Positions 18,250-27,122 of a stretch of 63,898 nucleotides of DNA are shown piece after piece. A program made the position numbers and the translations under genes. The notes under the pieces were generated by a model. It searched no databases. It saw nothing but the letters and a program-made list of their open reading frames with translations, and was not told where the DNA came from. Origin of the DNA: Clostridia bacterium (GTDB lineage: Bacteria; Bacillota; Clostridia; Oscillospirales; CAG-272); assembly GCA_029007295.1 (NCBI GenBank), contig JAQXHN010000029.1:1-63898 (forward strand), given 5' to 3'. Each line of letters opens with the position of its first letter. The stretch's first letter is position 1.

Positions 18250-18613
18250 ATTTTACAGCCTGTTTTTATAGAATTTTTGGTTATTACACAGTTATACAAT
18301 AGCACAAAATAAAGATTTTGTAAATCCCCGTTTTTTCGGCACAATTTAACCGAAAAGGAAATTATAATATTAATTCGAATATCAATTCGTTCAATAGGGA
18401 AATTGATACGTATATTACAATCGTATAAAAACCGTAGCTCAGATGGCAAATTATACCCTTTCGGATATGATGAAGGTCGGAAATCTCGGAAAAAAGGCTC
18501 TTTATGAAATATAAAACTGACTCCGAGCGCTGTCAATTTCTTTTAATGAAAAGGTATAAGCAATATCAATAAAAACCGCTTTTTTATCGGCCGATTTATC
18601 TCGATTATTAACA
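18250..18613. other. Intergenic stretch between the AraC gene and dapA
   Basis: No gene is visible in about 360 bases of A/T-rich sequence. A short piece at 18432-18446 (CCGTAGCTCAGATGG) matches the D-arm end of a tRNA gene, but there is no matching acceptor stem or TTCGAATC T-arm, so it is not a functional tRNA. No lysine riboswitch was recognised here. Confidence 0.5.
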
Positions 18614-18642
18614 TTGACATATCTATTTTTGTATGCTACAAT
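18614..18642 (+). promoter_or_regulatory. Sigma-A promoter of the lysine operon
   Basis: TTGACA and TACAAT with a 17-base spacer, about 38 bases before the dapA ATG. The leader is too short for a lysine (L-box) riboswitch. Confidence 0.85.
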
Positions 18643-18679
18643 GTTAATGAAATAATGCGAAAAGCGGAGGAAAACACAA

Positions 18680-19567
18680 ATGGGACATAGCATTTTTACC
18701 GGCGTAGCAACCGCCATTGTCACTCCTCTTACGGAGAGCGGCGTAGATTACGAAGCTTTTGCTCGTCTTATAGAATGGCAGATTGAAAGCGGAGTAGACG
18801 CCATAGTTGCCGCAGGAACTACCGGCGAGGGGTCTACGCTGTCCGATAAAGAGCACAAGGAAGTAATTGATTTTTGTGTAAAGCAAGTTAATCACCGCGT
18901 ACCGCTTATTGCGGGAACCGGTTCAAACGATACTGCCTATGCCGTTGAATTAACTGAATATGCCTGCAAGGCAGGAGCAGATGCAATGCTTTTGGTTACG
19001 CCTTATTACAACAAGGCGACGCAAAGGGGACTTATCGAATCGTTCCTCGCAATAGCCGATGCATCGTCCAAGCCTTGCATTCTTTATAACGTTCCTTCAA
19101 GAACGGGATGTAATTTACTGCCGAGCTCGGTTGCACAGCTTGCAAAGCATCCTAACATCGTTGCCGTTAAGGAAGCGTCGGGAAATATTTCTCAGATTGC
19201 GGAAGTTGCCGCGCTGTGCAAAGACGAAATTGATATTTACTCCGGAAACGACGATCAGATAATTCCGATTATGTCGCTCGGAGGCAAGGGAGTAATTTCT
19301 GTTTTGTCTAACGTCTGCCCGAAGAAAACGGCGCAAATGTGTAAATTGTTCTTTAACGGAGATATAAAGGGGGCGCTAAAGCTCCAGCTTGAGCTGCTTC
19401 CGCTGATTAACCTTCTGTTCTGCGAGGTAAATCCCATTCCGGTTAAAGCGGCGGTATCCGCCATGGGCTTCGGTGAAAATTATTTGAGACTTCCTTTGAC
19501 GGCAATGGAAAAGGAGCATGAAGAAAAGCTCGTTTCTGAGATGAAAAAGTTAGGTGTAATAAAATAA
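18680..19567 (+). CDS. dapA: 4-hydroxy-tetrahydrodipicolinate synthase
   Basis: DapA condenses pyruvate with aspartate semialdehyde, the first committed step of the diaminopimelate/lysine pathway in the cytoplasm. The 295-residue protein has the normal length and the key elements: the GTTGEGSTL substrate loop, the catalytic Tyr in YNVPSRTG and the Schiff-base Lys in VAVKEASGN. GGAGG precedes the ATG. The stop codon overlaps the dapB start by one base (TAATG). It opens an operon of four genes that together convert aspartate semialdehyde to lysine. Confidence 0.97.
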   Translation: MGHSIFTGVATAIVTPLTESGVDYEAFARLIEWQIESGVDAIVAAGTTGEGSTLSDKEHKEVIDFCVKQVNHRVPLIAGTGSNDTAYAVELTEYACKAGADAMLLVTPYYNKATQRGLIESFLAIADASSKPCILYNVPSRTGCNLLPSSVAQLAKHPNIVAVKEASGNISQIAEVAALCKDEIDIYSGNDDQIIPIMSLGGKGVISVLSNVCPKKTAQMCKLFFNGDIKGALKLQLELLPLINLLFCEVNPIPVKAAVSAMGFGENYLRLPLTAMEKEHEEKLVSEMKKLGVIK

Positions 19568-20319
19568 TGACTAGAATACTTATAAGCGGAATTTGCGGAT
19601 ATATGGGCAGACATCTGCTTAAATTATCCGCCAAAAGCGACAGCGTAGACGCAGTTTGCGGTGTAGATATTGCGTCCTGTGAAGGTATTGACGTACCGGT
19701 TTACGCCACCTTCTCGGATGTTGCAGATAAGGTTGACTGTATCGTTGACTTTTCGCATCATTCTCAGACCGGAGCCATTCTTGCATTTGCCGTTAAGAAC
19801 AACATCCCGGCGGTAATAGCCACGACGGGACAAACAGACGCGGAAAGAGAAATGATAATAAAAGCGTCGGAAAAAGTGCCTGTATTCTTTTCCTCAAATT
19901 TTTGTATCGGTGTTGCGATGCTTTGCAAATTAGCCGTTCAAACGGCGAAGGCTTTTCCTAACGCCGAAATCGAAATAATTGAAAAGCATCACAACAGAAA
20001 GCTGGACGCACCCAGCGGCACTGCTTTGATGATTGCTAATGAGATAATTAACGAAGCCCGTCCTAATGCCAATCTTGTTTTGGGAAGAAGCGGGTGCCGT
20101 AAAAGGGAAGCGGACGATATAGGAATCAGCTCTGTACGTATGGGAAATATCGTAGGCGACCACGAAATAATAATAGGAACGGAAAATCAGACGCTTACGC
20201 TGAAGCACGAGGCGCATTCGAGAGCGTTGTTTGCGGAGGGAGCAATCAGCGCCGTAGAATTTATCAAAAATAAGGGCGCCGGTCTTTACGATGTGAAATC
20301 AATTCTTAAGGAGGATTAA
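19567..20319 (+). CDS. dapB: 4-hydroxy-tetrahydrodipicolinate reductase
   Basis: DapB reduces the DapA product to tetrahydrodipicolinate with NAD(P)H. The 250-residue protein begins with a Rossmann motif (GICGYMGRHL) and contains the family signature EIIEKHHNRKLDAPSGTA with the catalytic His pair and Lys. It overlaps dapA by one base and is followed after three bases by ddh. Length is normal for the family. Confidence 0.96.
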   Translation: MTRILISGICGYMGRHLLKLSAKSDSVDAVCGVDIASCEGIDVPVYATFSDVADKVDCIVDFSHHSQTGAILAFAVKNNIPAVIATTGQTDAEREMIIKASEKVPVFFSSNFCIGVAMLCKLAVQTAKAFPNAEIEIIEKHHNRKLDAPSGTALMIANEIINEARPNANLVLGRSGCRKREADDIGISSVRMGNIVGDHEIIIGTENQTLTLKHEAHSRALFAEGAISAVEFIKNKGAGLYDVKSILKED

Positions 20320-20322
20320 TAA

Positions 20323-21300
20323 ATGAAAATCGGAATTTACGGTTACGGCAATCTTGCAAAAGGAGTTGAAGCTGCAGCCGAGTACGCCGACGACTGTTCC
20401 GTTGTCGGCATATTTACAAGGAGAGATCCGGATACGGTTAAATCCTTGACCGGGGTTAATGTATATTCCGCAAACGATATCCTGAATTTTAAAAACGAAA
20501 TCGACGTCCTTGTTATCTGCGGCGGCTCGGCAACGGATTTGCCCGAAATGACGCCGACGCTTGCCGAGAATTTTTCTGTTGTCGATTCGTTCGACACTCA
20601 CTCCAATATTCCGATTCATTTTGCAAATGTTGACAAAAAGGCAAAGCTTGCAGGTAAATTAGCGTTGATATGTGCCGGCTGGGATCCCGGAATGTTCTCA
20701 CTTATGCGTACATACGCTTCTTCGATTTTGCCCAATGGCAGAGATTACACATTCTGGGGCAAGGGGGTATCTCAGGGACACTCCGACGCCGCAAGGAGAA
20801 TTGAAGGAGTTTTGGACGCAAGACAGTACACTGTCCCCGTACAGAGCGCTATAGATAAGGTTAAAAACGGCGAAGAGCCCGAATTTACCGCAAGGGATAA
20901 GCATACAAGAGAGGTTTTCGTCGTAGCGCAGGAAGACGCAGATAAGGCGAGAATTGAAAAGGAAATTACAGAAATGCCGAATTACTACTCCGATTACAAC
21001 ACAACCGTTCATTTCATTTCTGCAGAGGAAATGAAGGAAAAGCACTCGGCGTTACCTCACGGCGGCACGGTAATTCGCAGCGGAAAGACAGGATTAAACG
21101 GCGAAAACAAGCACACCGTTGAGTTTAATTTAAAGCTTGATTCCAATCCCGAGTTTACCGGAAGCGTGCTTTTGGCGTCTGCCAGAGCCGTTGACAGAAT
21201 GTACAAAAGAGGCAGAAGAGGATGTATTACAATGCTTGATATCGCACCTTCCGATTTATCTGCATTATCGGGGGAGGAGCTGAGAAAATGCCTGCTTTAA
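20323..21300 (+). CDS. ddh: Meso-diaminopimelate dehydrogenase
   Basis: Ddh converts tetrahydrodipicolinate, ammonia and NADPH directly to meso-diaminopimelate, bypassing the succinylase, acetylase or aminotransferase branches. The 325-residue length matches the family. It starts with a Rossmann GIYGYGNLAKG motif and includes the characteristic CAGWDPGMFSLMR stretch and the FWGKGVSQGHSDAARRIEGV segment seen in Corynebacterium-type Ddh. It lies between dapB and lysA and overlaps lysA by 13 bases, so translation is coupled. With dapA, dapB and lysA it gives the shortest known bacterial route to lysine. Confidence 0.95.
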   Translation: MKIGIYGYGNLAKGVEAAAEYADDCSVVGIFTRRDPDTVKSLTGVNVYSANDILNFKNEIDVLVICGGSATDLPEMTPTLAENFSVVDSFDTHSNIPIHFANVDKKAKLAGKLALICAGWDPGMFSLMRTYASSILPNGRDYTFWGKGVSQGHSDAARRIEGVLDARQYTVPVQSAIDKVKNGEEPEFTARDKHTREVFVVAQEDADKARIEKEITEMPNYYSDYNTTVHFISAEEMKEKHSALPHGGTVIRSGKTGLNGENKHTVEFNLKLDSNPEFTGSVLLASARAVDRMYKRGRRGCITMLDIAPSDLSALSGEELRKCLL

Positions 21301-22613
21301 TTGAAAAAAACATAAAACCGATCTGTGATAATATTTGCGTTAAGGATAATACTCTTTATTTCGCAAATCAGAATGTAACAGAGCTTGCCGAAAAATATGG
21401 CACTCCTCTGTATTTGATGGACGAAGATAAAATAAGAGCAAACTGCCGCAGAATAAAAAATGCAATGAACAAAAACTTCGGCGATAAAAGCGAGGTTCTG
21501 TTTGCGTCAAAGGCATGCTGCTTTAAAAAGATTTACGGTATCATGGCGGATGAAAATATGTTTTGCGACTGTGTATCCTGCGGTGAAATCTATACTGCGC
21601 TTTCTGCGGGCTTTAAAGCGGAGCATATTCTTTTCCACTCAAATAACAAAACAGATGAAGACATTTGCTTTGCCGTCGACAACGGAGTATACGCCCTTGT
21701 TTGCGACTGTAAAGAGGAGCTTGAAAGAGCTTCGGAAATCGCACTTGAAAAGGGAAAGGCGCAGAATGTTTTAATTCGTCTGACCCCCGGTATCGACCCC
21801 CATACCTTTGAGGCGGTTGCAACCGGAAAAATAGATTCCAAATTCGGCTTCGGTATCCAAACAGGCGCCGGAGAAGAGGCTGTAAAGCTTGCTCTTGAGT
21901 TAAAAGGCATAAGGCTTCTCGGATTCCACTGTCATTTAGGTTCTCAAATATTCGAAAGCGACGTTTATTTGCAGGGAATGGATATAATGGTAGGTTTTAT
22001 TTCCGATATGCAAAGAAAGTACGGCTATAAAACCGAGATTCTCGACATAGGCGGAGGTTTCGGAGTTCGCTATACCGTGGAGGATGCGGAAATAGATATT
22101 CCCGAAATGGTTGATGAAATCGGGGATAAAATCCATTCGCTTGTCAAAAAGCACGGTATTGAAATGCCGAGAATATTCACAGAGCCCGGAAGAAGCATTG
22201 TTGCCGACGCAGGAATGACGCTGTATACGGTAGGCAGTGTTAAAGATATTCCCGAATATCGTACCTACGTATCGATAGACGGAGGCATGACGGATAATGT
22301 AAGATACGCAATGTATCAGTCAAAATACACGTTTTATAACGCATCAAGGGTCAGCACGGATCGCTCGATGAAATGTACCGTTGCCGGAAGGTGCTGTGAA
22401 AGCGGAGATTTGCTCGGAGAGGGCGTTTTGCTACCGGAGGAAACAAAAAGGGGCGACATTTTAGCCGTCGCCACAACCGGCGCATACAATTATTCGATGA
22501 GCTCGAATTACAACAGGATTCCGAAACCGCCTATAGTAATGCTAAAGGACGGTGAAAGCTATACAGCGGTAAAGCGTCAAAGCTATGAAGATATGATGAC
22601 TTTGGAATTGTAA
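21288..22613 (+). CDS. lysA: Diaminopimelate decarboxylase
   Basis: LysA is the PLP enzyme that decarboxylates meso-diaminopimelate to L-lysine. The 441-residue fold-type III protein shows the PLP Lys in FASKACC (about residue 71), the HCHLGSQ stretch, the GGGFG phosphate-binding loop, EPGRSIVADAG, and the active-site Cys in CCESGDLL. The start is 13 bases inside ddh, with GGGGAGGAG just upstream. The next structure is a hairpin terminator, so lysA closes the operon. Confidence 0.96.
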   Translation: MPALIEKNIKPICDNICVKDNTLYFANQNVTELAEKYGTPLYLMDEDKIRANCRRIKNAMNKNFGDKSEVLFASKACCFKKIYGIMADENMFCDCVSCGEIYTALSAGFKAEHILFHSNNKTDEDICFAVDNGVYALVCDCKEELERASEIALEKGKAQNVLIRLTPGIDPHTFEAVATGKIDSKFGFGIQTGAGEEAVKLALELKGIRLLGFHCHLGSQIFESDVYLQGMDIMVGFISDMQRKYGYKTEILDIGGGFGVRYTVEDAEIDIPEMVDEIGDKIHSLVKKHGIEMPRIFTEPGRSIVADAGMTLYTVGSVKDIPEYRTYVSIDGGMTDNVRYAMYQSKYTFYNASRVSTDRSMKCTVAGRCCESGDLLGEGVLLPEETKRGDILAVATTGAYNYSMSSNYNRIPKPPIVMLKDGESYTAVKRQSYEDMMTLEL

Positions 22614-22641
22614 GATTGAGACAGTAACAGCCTATAAAATT

Positions 22642-22676
22642 ACAGCCTATGAAATATTTCATAGGCTGTTTTGAAT
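22642..22676. terminator. Terminator between lysA and the convergent gene
   Basis: ACAGCCTATGAAA at 22642-22654 pairs with 22657-22669, followed by TTTTGAATT. A partial copy of the stem sequence (ACAGCCTATAAAAT) lies just upstream at 22627-22640. It probably works for both converging transcripts. Confidence 0.75.
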
Positions 22677-22678
22677 TA

Positions 22679-23341
22679 TTATCTGTATACCGGGAACAGG
22701 TGAAGCGGTTCTTTTACGGTGTAGGTTTTGCCGGGATAATATTCGTTTCCGTCACTGTCTCGCCAAAAAGCAATCCTGTTAAGCTCGTCGGGGATTTTTG
22801 TCGGTCCTTCATAACCGTCAAACGATTTATCGTTCTTGTTTCGTGCGTATCTTGTTTCATCGCCTGCGCCTAAAACCGTGTAATCGTTAGAGTCGGTAAC
22901 GTATACAAAATCACGGTAATCCTCATTTTCACAGTGATAAATAACAAGCGGGTCCCAGCATGCATACAGGGTAACGGTTTCACCGTCCGCAAGCTTAAGC
23001 GCCTCTTTTGCAAAGTAGTTTTCATCGTGACCGCCGTTTGTAATTTCCATGGAATTATACGGCCAACAGTCGTAACCGAAGCCGTTGCAAATCCTTTCGG
23101 GGTCAATGCCCTCTCCCGCGCCGTTTGCCGTATAGTAACGGGGAACGTTGAAATAATTGATTGAGGTGTGAAGACGGTAACCGTCGCGGCGCAGCGATTT
23201 TGTTTCCTCGGGGAAGCGGAATCTGTCCCCGTCAAGCATAACTCCGTTTTCTGTGGGAGACGGTTTTGGCTCCGTTGTACCGTCGCCCCATACTCCGCCG
23301 TTCGGCGAATAAAAAATATAGCATCCTTTTGTCGTTTTCAT
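22679..23341 (-). CDS. Protein with InlB/Listeria-Bacteroides-like repeats, no signal peptide
   Basis: This 220-residue protein is rich in Tyr, Gly, Asn, Asp and Trp, and its end (EYYPGKTYTVKEPLHLFPVYR) resembles the closing strand of Listeria-Bacteroides (Flg_new/InlB B) repeats, as does the ADGETVTLYACWDP stretch in the middle. It begins at a good ribosome binding site (AAAGGA, then ATG) but has no signal peptide or anchor, unlike the exported SLH protein encoded 18 bases upstream on the same strand, which carries the same repeat type. It may be the former tail of a longer surface protein or a cytoplasmic partner. I do not assign a function. Confidence 0.6.
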   Translation of the reverse strand: MKTTKGCYIFYSPNGGVWGDGTTEPKPSPTENGVMLDGDRFRFPEETKSLRRDGYRLHTSINYFNVPRYYTANGAGEGIDPERICNGFGYDCWPYNSMEITNGGHDENYFAKEALKLADGETVTLYACWDPLVIYHCENEDYRDFVYVTDSNDYTVLGAGDETRYARNKNDKSFDGYEGPTKIPDELNRIAFWRDSDGNEYYPGKTYTVKEPLHLFPVYR

Positions 23342-23359
23342 TTTCGGTTCCTTTCTTAT

Positions 23360-25129
23360 TTATCTGAAAAGATTATACAGCATCTGTGCGATTTGAGCTC
23401 TTGTAGCATAACCGCACGGATTTATTTTATCAGTGCTGACGGACATTAAGCCTCTTGTGACAGCCCAGCAAAGACCCTCCGTAGCCCAATCTCCGGCGTC
23501 TTCGATATCGAAAACGCCGTTAACAGCTGTTTTATCCACGGAAACATCCATACCGAGTAGCTGACAAAGATTTTTAAGCATTAGTACGATTTGCGCCCTG
23601 GTAACATTGGAATCAATTCCGAACAGACCGTTTCCTATGCCTCCGGCGATACCGTTTTCAGATGCCCACTGAACATATTTTTCATAATAGGAATTTTTTT
23701 CAACGTCGGAAAAATCGCAAGTGTTGCTGTCAGCGATAATATTACCGCTTACGGCCTCGTAAACCTTACCGAGCACAACAACCGTATTTTTACGGACCGT
23801 AAAGTCGTTTGGTGCAAAAAGAAGGTCGGACTTACCCTTGAAAAATCCGCAGGAATAACAGTACCCTATCGGCGCATAGAACCAGTTTGATTCCGAGATA
23901 TCGTTAAACGGATTAAGCCATACCACAGGATTTTCCGAGGTTTTTACCTCTACAGTATGGTTGGATTTATCCGAAATTTCAATTAAATAATCCGTTGAGT
24001 CGCCCAGCAGTATCTGTTGTATTCCGTCAAGAGAAATATAGGAAACGGAATAATCCTTTTCGGTATATATGTAAATCCGCGTAACACCGTTTTTCTCGGT
24101 TACAGTGAAATATGCGTTTTCGTCTGTATAAACCCTTGTCCGAACGGAGTCGGGCTGCCATATCGCATACAGTGTGGTTACGGTATCCGATATAAATTTA
24201 TCGCCCGCATGGTATTCGGGATACAGGGCGTCGTTTGTTCCGCTCCAGCCGAGGAAGGAATATCCCTGCCTTACGGGGACTTCAAGGGGGAGGATAATTC
24301 CCACTTGCTCTGTTTTAAAAACGGATTCGGGGGCGTCTTCGCCTCCCGCGGCGTCAAACCGGATTTCATTATTACACTTTTTACAGTAAGTCATAAAAAC
24401 CCAGCCGTTTTGTCCGTTAACGGTGGTTTTTCCCCAATTTCCGTAAAAATCGGTTATTGTCAGGAGGGTTCCGTACTCAACCTGAGAGATGATTCTGCTG
24501 TCTGTCGTCGGCTGAGCTCGGACGTTTAAAAGCTCTGCGGTCGTGGTATAATCTCCCGCGGTATAGCCGTAAGATATTTCTTCATAATCGGGCGTGCCGT
24601 AGCCTAAAATATAAGGCGAATTTAATTTGTAATTTACGGTTTGCACCTTTCCCGCACTGTTGCCCTCAATGTCGGTTAATACCGAATCGTTGACCTTATA
24701 TACAATCCCGACATGCGTAGAATCGCCGGGTACACCGAAGTAAACTATATCTCCGGCGACGGGAACATAATCTCCGCCGTAATAAGAAGCATTTTCGAAT
24801 TTGTTATGGGATTTAAACCAGGACAAACCGATATCGCAGCTTGCGTGAGACGGAACAACGGTTTTCGGGATTCCCGCCTGATTTGCACACCAGGAAACGA
24901 ACATTGCACACCACGGATTGTAATTGAGTCCGTACCATTCGCCGTATTTGGTGTTGTCGTTTTTTCCCTCCGTATACCCTATCTGTGTCAGGGCAACGCC
25001 GATAATGTCCCTGGCATTGTCACCCGTGTTTTTATATGTATTTTCATATGCTGCATAGCACGGTAATACCGGAGAAATAATAATTAACAGAGTCAATACC
25101 GCAGAAATAATTTTTTTAAAAAATTTCAT
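23360..25129 (-). CDS. Secreted CHAP-domain wall hydrolase with SH3, InlB-type and SLH domains
   Basis: A signal peptide (about 1-28) precedes a CHAP amidase/peptidase domain (about 35-175) with the catalytic Cys in NPWCAMFVSWC, the His in STHVGIV and the acidic residue in IEGNS. An SH3b domain follows (about 190-250), then an InlB-type repeat (about 255-330), a linker domain and SLH repeats (about 415-589). CHAP domains cleave peptidoglycan stem or cross-bridge bonds; the SLH repeats would hold it in the wall. The CHAP-SH3 part is closely similar to that of the partial gene at 61176. It is driven by its own sigma-A promoter and is followed by the small repeat protein. A role in wall remodelling or cell separation is inferred. 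Confidence 0.87.
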   Translation of the reverse strand: MKFFKKIISAVLTLLIIISPVLPCYAAYENTYKNTGDNARDIIGVALTQIGYTEGKNDNTKYGEWYGLNYNPWCAMFVSWCANQAGIPKTVVPSHASCDIGLSWFKSHNKFENASYYGGDYVPVAGDIVYFGVPGDSTHVGIVYKVNDSVLTDIEGNSAGKVQTVNYKLNSPYILGYGTPDYEEISYGYTAGDYTTTAELLNVRAQPTTDSRIISQVEYGTLLTITDFYGNWGKTTVNGQNGWVFMTYCKKCNNEIRFDAAGGEDAPESVFKTEQVGIILPLEVPVRQGYSFLGWSGTNDALYPEYHAGDKFISDTVTTLYAIWQPDSVRTRVYTDENAYFTVTEKNGVTRIYIYTEKDYSVSYISLDGIQQILLGDSTDYLIEISDKSNHTVEVKTSENPVVWLNPFNDISESNWFYAPIGYCYSCGFFKGKSDLLFAPNDFTVRKNTVVVLGKVYEAVSGNIIADSNTCDFSDVEKNSYYEKYVQWASENGIAGGIGNGLFGIDSNVTRAQIVLMLKNLCQLLGMDVSVDKTAVNGVFDIEDAGDWATEGLCWAVTRGLMSVSTDKINPCGYATRAQIAQMLYNLFR

Positions 25130-25161
25130 TGAATTTCCCCTATGAAATAATCTCTGATATT

Positions 25162-25190
25162 ATGATAACACATTACATTTTTCGAGTCAA
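25162..25190 (-). promoter_or_regulatory. Sigma-A promoter of the CHAP-SLH gene
   Basis: TTGACT and TATCAT with a 17-base spacer on the minus strand, about 30 bases before the ATG at 25129. Confidence 0.7.
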
Positions 25191-25234
25191 TAGTTTTGAC
25201 TAAATGAATAAATTAAGAAAAATCGCAAAAACAC

Positions 25235-25263
25235 TTGATTTTAATGTCGGAACATAGTAAAAT
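25235..25263 (+). promoter_or_regulatory. Probable promoter of fba
   Basis: TTGATT and TAAAAT with a 17-base spacer on the plus strand. The leader to the ATG at 25350 would be about 80 bases. Confidence 0.55.
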
Positions 25264-25349
25264 ATACCTATAATATTGCGACCGTGCCGGCGAGGTTGCA
25301 AGACGCAAAACCGTCTCAAAAATTCATTAGCCGGAGAAAGCTGTTAAAA

Positions 25350-26315
25350 ATGGCATTAGTAACAACAAAGGAAATGTTTAAAAAAGCATACGAGGGCGGT
25401 TATGCCATCGGTGCGTTCAACATCAACAATATGGAGATCATTCAGGCGATTACAGAGGCTGCGGGAGAGCTTCGTTCACCCGTTATTCTTCAGGTAAGCG
25501 CCGGTGCGCGCAAGTACGCAAAGCAGGAGTATCTTATGGCTCTGGCAAAAGCTGCGGTTGCGGATTCCGGTATCGACCTTGCTCTGCATCTTGACCACGG
25601 CGCAGATTTTGAAATTTGCAAGGCGTGCATTGACGGCGGATTTACCTCCGTTATGATCGACGGTTCAAAATATTCCTTCGAAGAGAATATCGAGCTTACG
25701 AAGAAGGTTGTTGAATACGCTCATTCAAAGGGCGTTGTTGTTGAAGGCGAGCTTGGAAGGCTTGCGGGTATTGAGGACGATGTAAACGTTAGCGCCGAGG
25801 ACTCCACCTATACAAAGCCCGAAGAGGTTGAGGAGTTCGTTACAAAGACAGGCGTTGACTCGCTTGCCATCGCTATAGGAACATCGCACGGAGCTTATAA
25901 GTTCAAGCCCGAGCAGTGCACAAGAAACGCAGACGGTATTCTCATTCCCCCTCCGCTTCGTTTTGACATTCTTGAGGAGGTTGCAAAGCGCTTGCCCGGC
26001 TTCCCGATTGTACTCCACGGCGCCTCCAGTGTTGCGCAGGACTGCGTAAAGGAAATCAATTCCACAGGCGGCGCACTTCCCGACGCCGTAGGAATTCCCG
26101 AGGAGCAGCTCCGCAAGGCAGCAACCATGGCGGTATGCAAGATTAACATTGACTCCGATATCCGTCTTGCTATGACGGCGGGCATCCGTCGTGTTCTTTC
26201 AAACACGCCCGATGTATTTGATCCCCGCGGTTATCTGAGCGTTGCCCGTGATGAGGTCAAGAAGATGGTTGCCCATAAAATTAAGGATGTTTTGGGCTCC
26301 GATAATACTCTTTAA
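25350..26315 (+). CDS. fba: Fructose-bisphosphate aldolase, class II
   Basis: Class II aldolase splits fructose 1,6-bisphosphate into dihydroxyacetone phosphate and glyceraldehyde 3-phosphate in glycolysis, using zinc. The zinc-binding HLDHGAD stretch, the IGTSHGAYKF loop, VLHGASS and KINIDSD, which binds substrate phosphate, are all visible. An in-frame start at 25284 would add 22 residues that do not match the family; the family sequence begins MALVTTKEMF, so I choose 25350 (321 residues). It stands alone behind its own promoter, apart from pgk-tpiA at 46 kb. Confidence 0.95.
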   Translation: MALVTTKEMFKKAYEGGYAIGAFNINNMEIIQAITEAAGELRSPVILQVSAGARKYAKQEYLMALAKAAVADSGIDLALHLDHGADFEICKACIDGGFTSVMIDGSKYSFEENIELTKKVVEYAHSKGVVVEGELGRLAGIEDDVNVSAEDSTYTKPEEVEEFVTKTGVDSLAIAIGTSHGAYKFKPEQCTRNADGILIPPPLRFDILEEVAKRLPGFPIVLHGASSVAQDCVKEINSTGGALPDAVGIPEEQLRKAATMAVCKINIDSDIRLAMTAGIRRVLSNTPDVFDPRGYLSVARDEVKKMVAHKIKDVLGSDNTL

Positions 26316-26333
26316 TTCTATAAAATACTAATC

Positions 26334-26366
26334 GGTAGGTGAGAATTTCTCACCTACCTTCTTTAG
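26334..26366 (+). terminator. Probable terminator behind fba
   Basis: GGTAGGTGAG at 26334-26343 pairs with CTCACCTACC at 26349-26358, followed by TTCTTTAG. The U-tract is weak. Confidence 0.55.
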
Positions 26367-26402
26367 ACAAAAGACCATTAATATTGATATAGAGGAGAGA
26401 AA

Positions 26403-27122
26403 ATGAAATATAAGTACCGTGTACAGGTAACAAATCATGACGTTGACTATTCCGGCAATATTAAACCGTCAATAATAATGCGTTATATGCAGGAGGCGGG
26501 GGCAAAGCAGCTTGACAGCATTCATCCCAATGCGAGCGAAATGCGTACGGAGCTTGGCTATGCGTTTATTTTAAGCAGAGCAAATATGAGTATTTATGCC
26601 CCGATACACACTTATGACGAGCTGGAAATAGAAACATGGCCTTGCGAGGGTAAAGGGGCGGTGTTTACCCGTTGCGCAACGGTTCGCAGAAACTCAAAGC
26701 TGGTTGCGGAAATGATTACACGATGGGCGCTTGTAGATATAAATACCCGAAGGCTTGTAAGACACAGTGAATTTGTTCTGCCGCTGGAGACGCATGAGCC
26801 TATAGAGCTTGAAAATTTAAGACCCGCAATCCCAAAGGATGCGCCGGTATCTCTTGTAGGCGAGAGAACGGTAACTTACTCACAGACGGATATTAACAGG
26901 CACATGAACAATACCTGCTATGCCGATATGTTTTGCGATTTTCTTGATATGGACAAACAGATGGTTGTGAAATTTCAGATTTCGTATATTAACGAAGCCC
27001 CGATGGGTGAAACGCTTAAAGTATACAAGCAGCAGGATACAAGCGACTGTTACAGAATGAGAACGGTTCGTGAGGATGGCAGTATTAACGCCGAGGTAGA
27101 AATAACGCTTGATAAAATATAA
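26403..27122 (+). CDS. Acyl-ACP thioesterase (FatA/FatB-like)
   Basis: The 239-residue protein is a double hot-dog thioesterase. The C-terminal hot-dog carries DINRHMNNTCYAD, matching the family signature with catalytic Asn/His and the D-x-N-x-H-x-N-N pattern. Bacterial members release free fatty acids from acyl carrier protein. AGGAGAGAAA precedes the ATG. Its end overlaps the start of the following regulator gene by 14 bases, so the two are probably co-expressed, which is unusual company for a thioesterase. It has no signal peptide. Confidence 0.88.
   Translation: MKYKYRVQVTNHDVDYSGNIKPSIIMRYMQEAGAKQLDSIHPNASEMRTELGYAFILSRANMSIYAPIHTYDELEIETWPCEGKGAVFTRCATVRRNSKLVAEMITRWALVDINTRRLVRHSEFVLPLETHEPIELENLRPAIPKDAPVSLVGERTVTYSQTDINRHMNNTCYADMFCDFLDMDKQMVVKFQISYINEAPMGETLKVYKQQDTSDCYRMRTVREDGSINAEVEITLDKI

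Noticed and set aside
18432..18500. tRNA-like piece (CCGTAGCTCAGATGG) between the AraC gene and dapA
   Set aside because: Only the D-arm side matches; there is no paired acceptor stem and no TTCGAATC T-arm, so it is at most a decayed fragment or chance.
18643..18679. Lysine riboswitch in front of dapA
   Set aside because: The leader between promoter and start codon is under 40 bases, far too short for an L-box.
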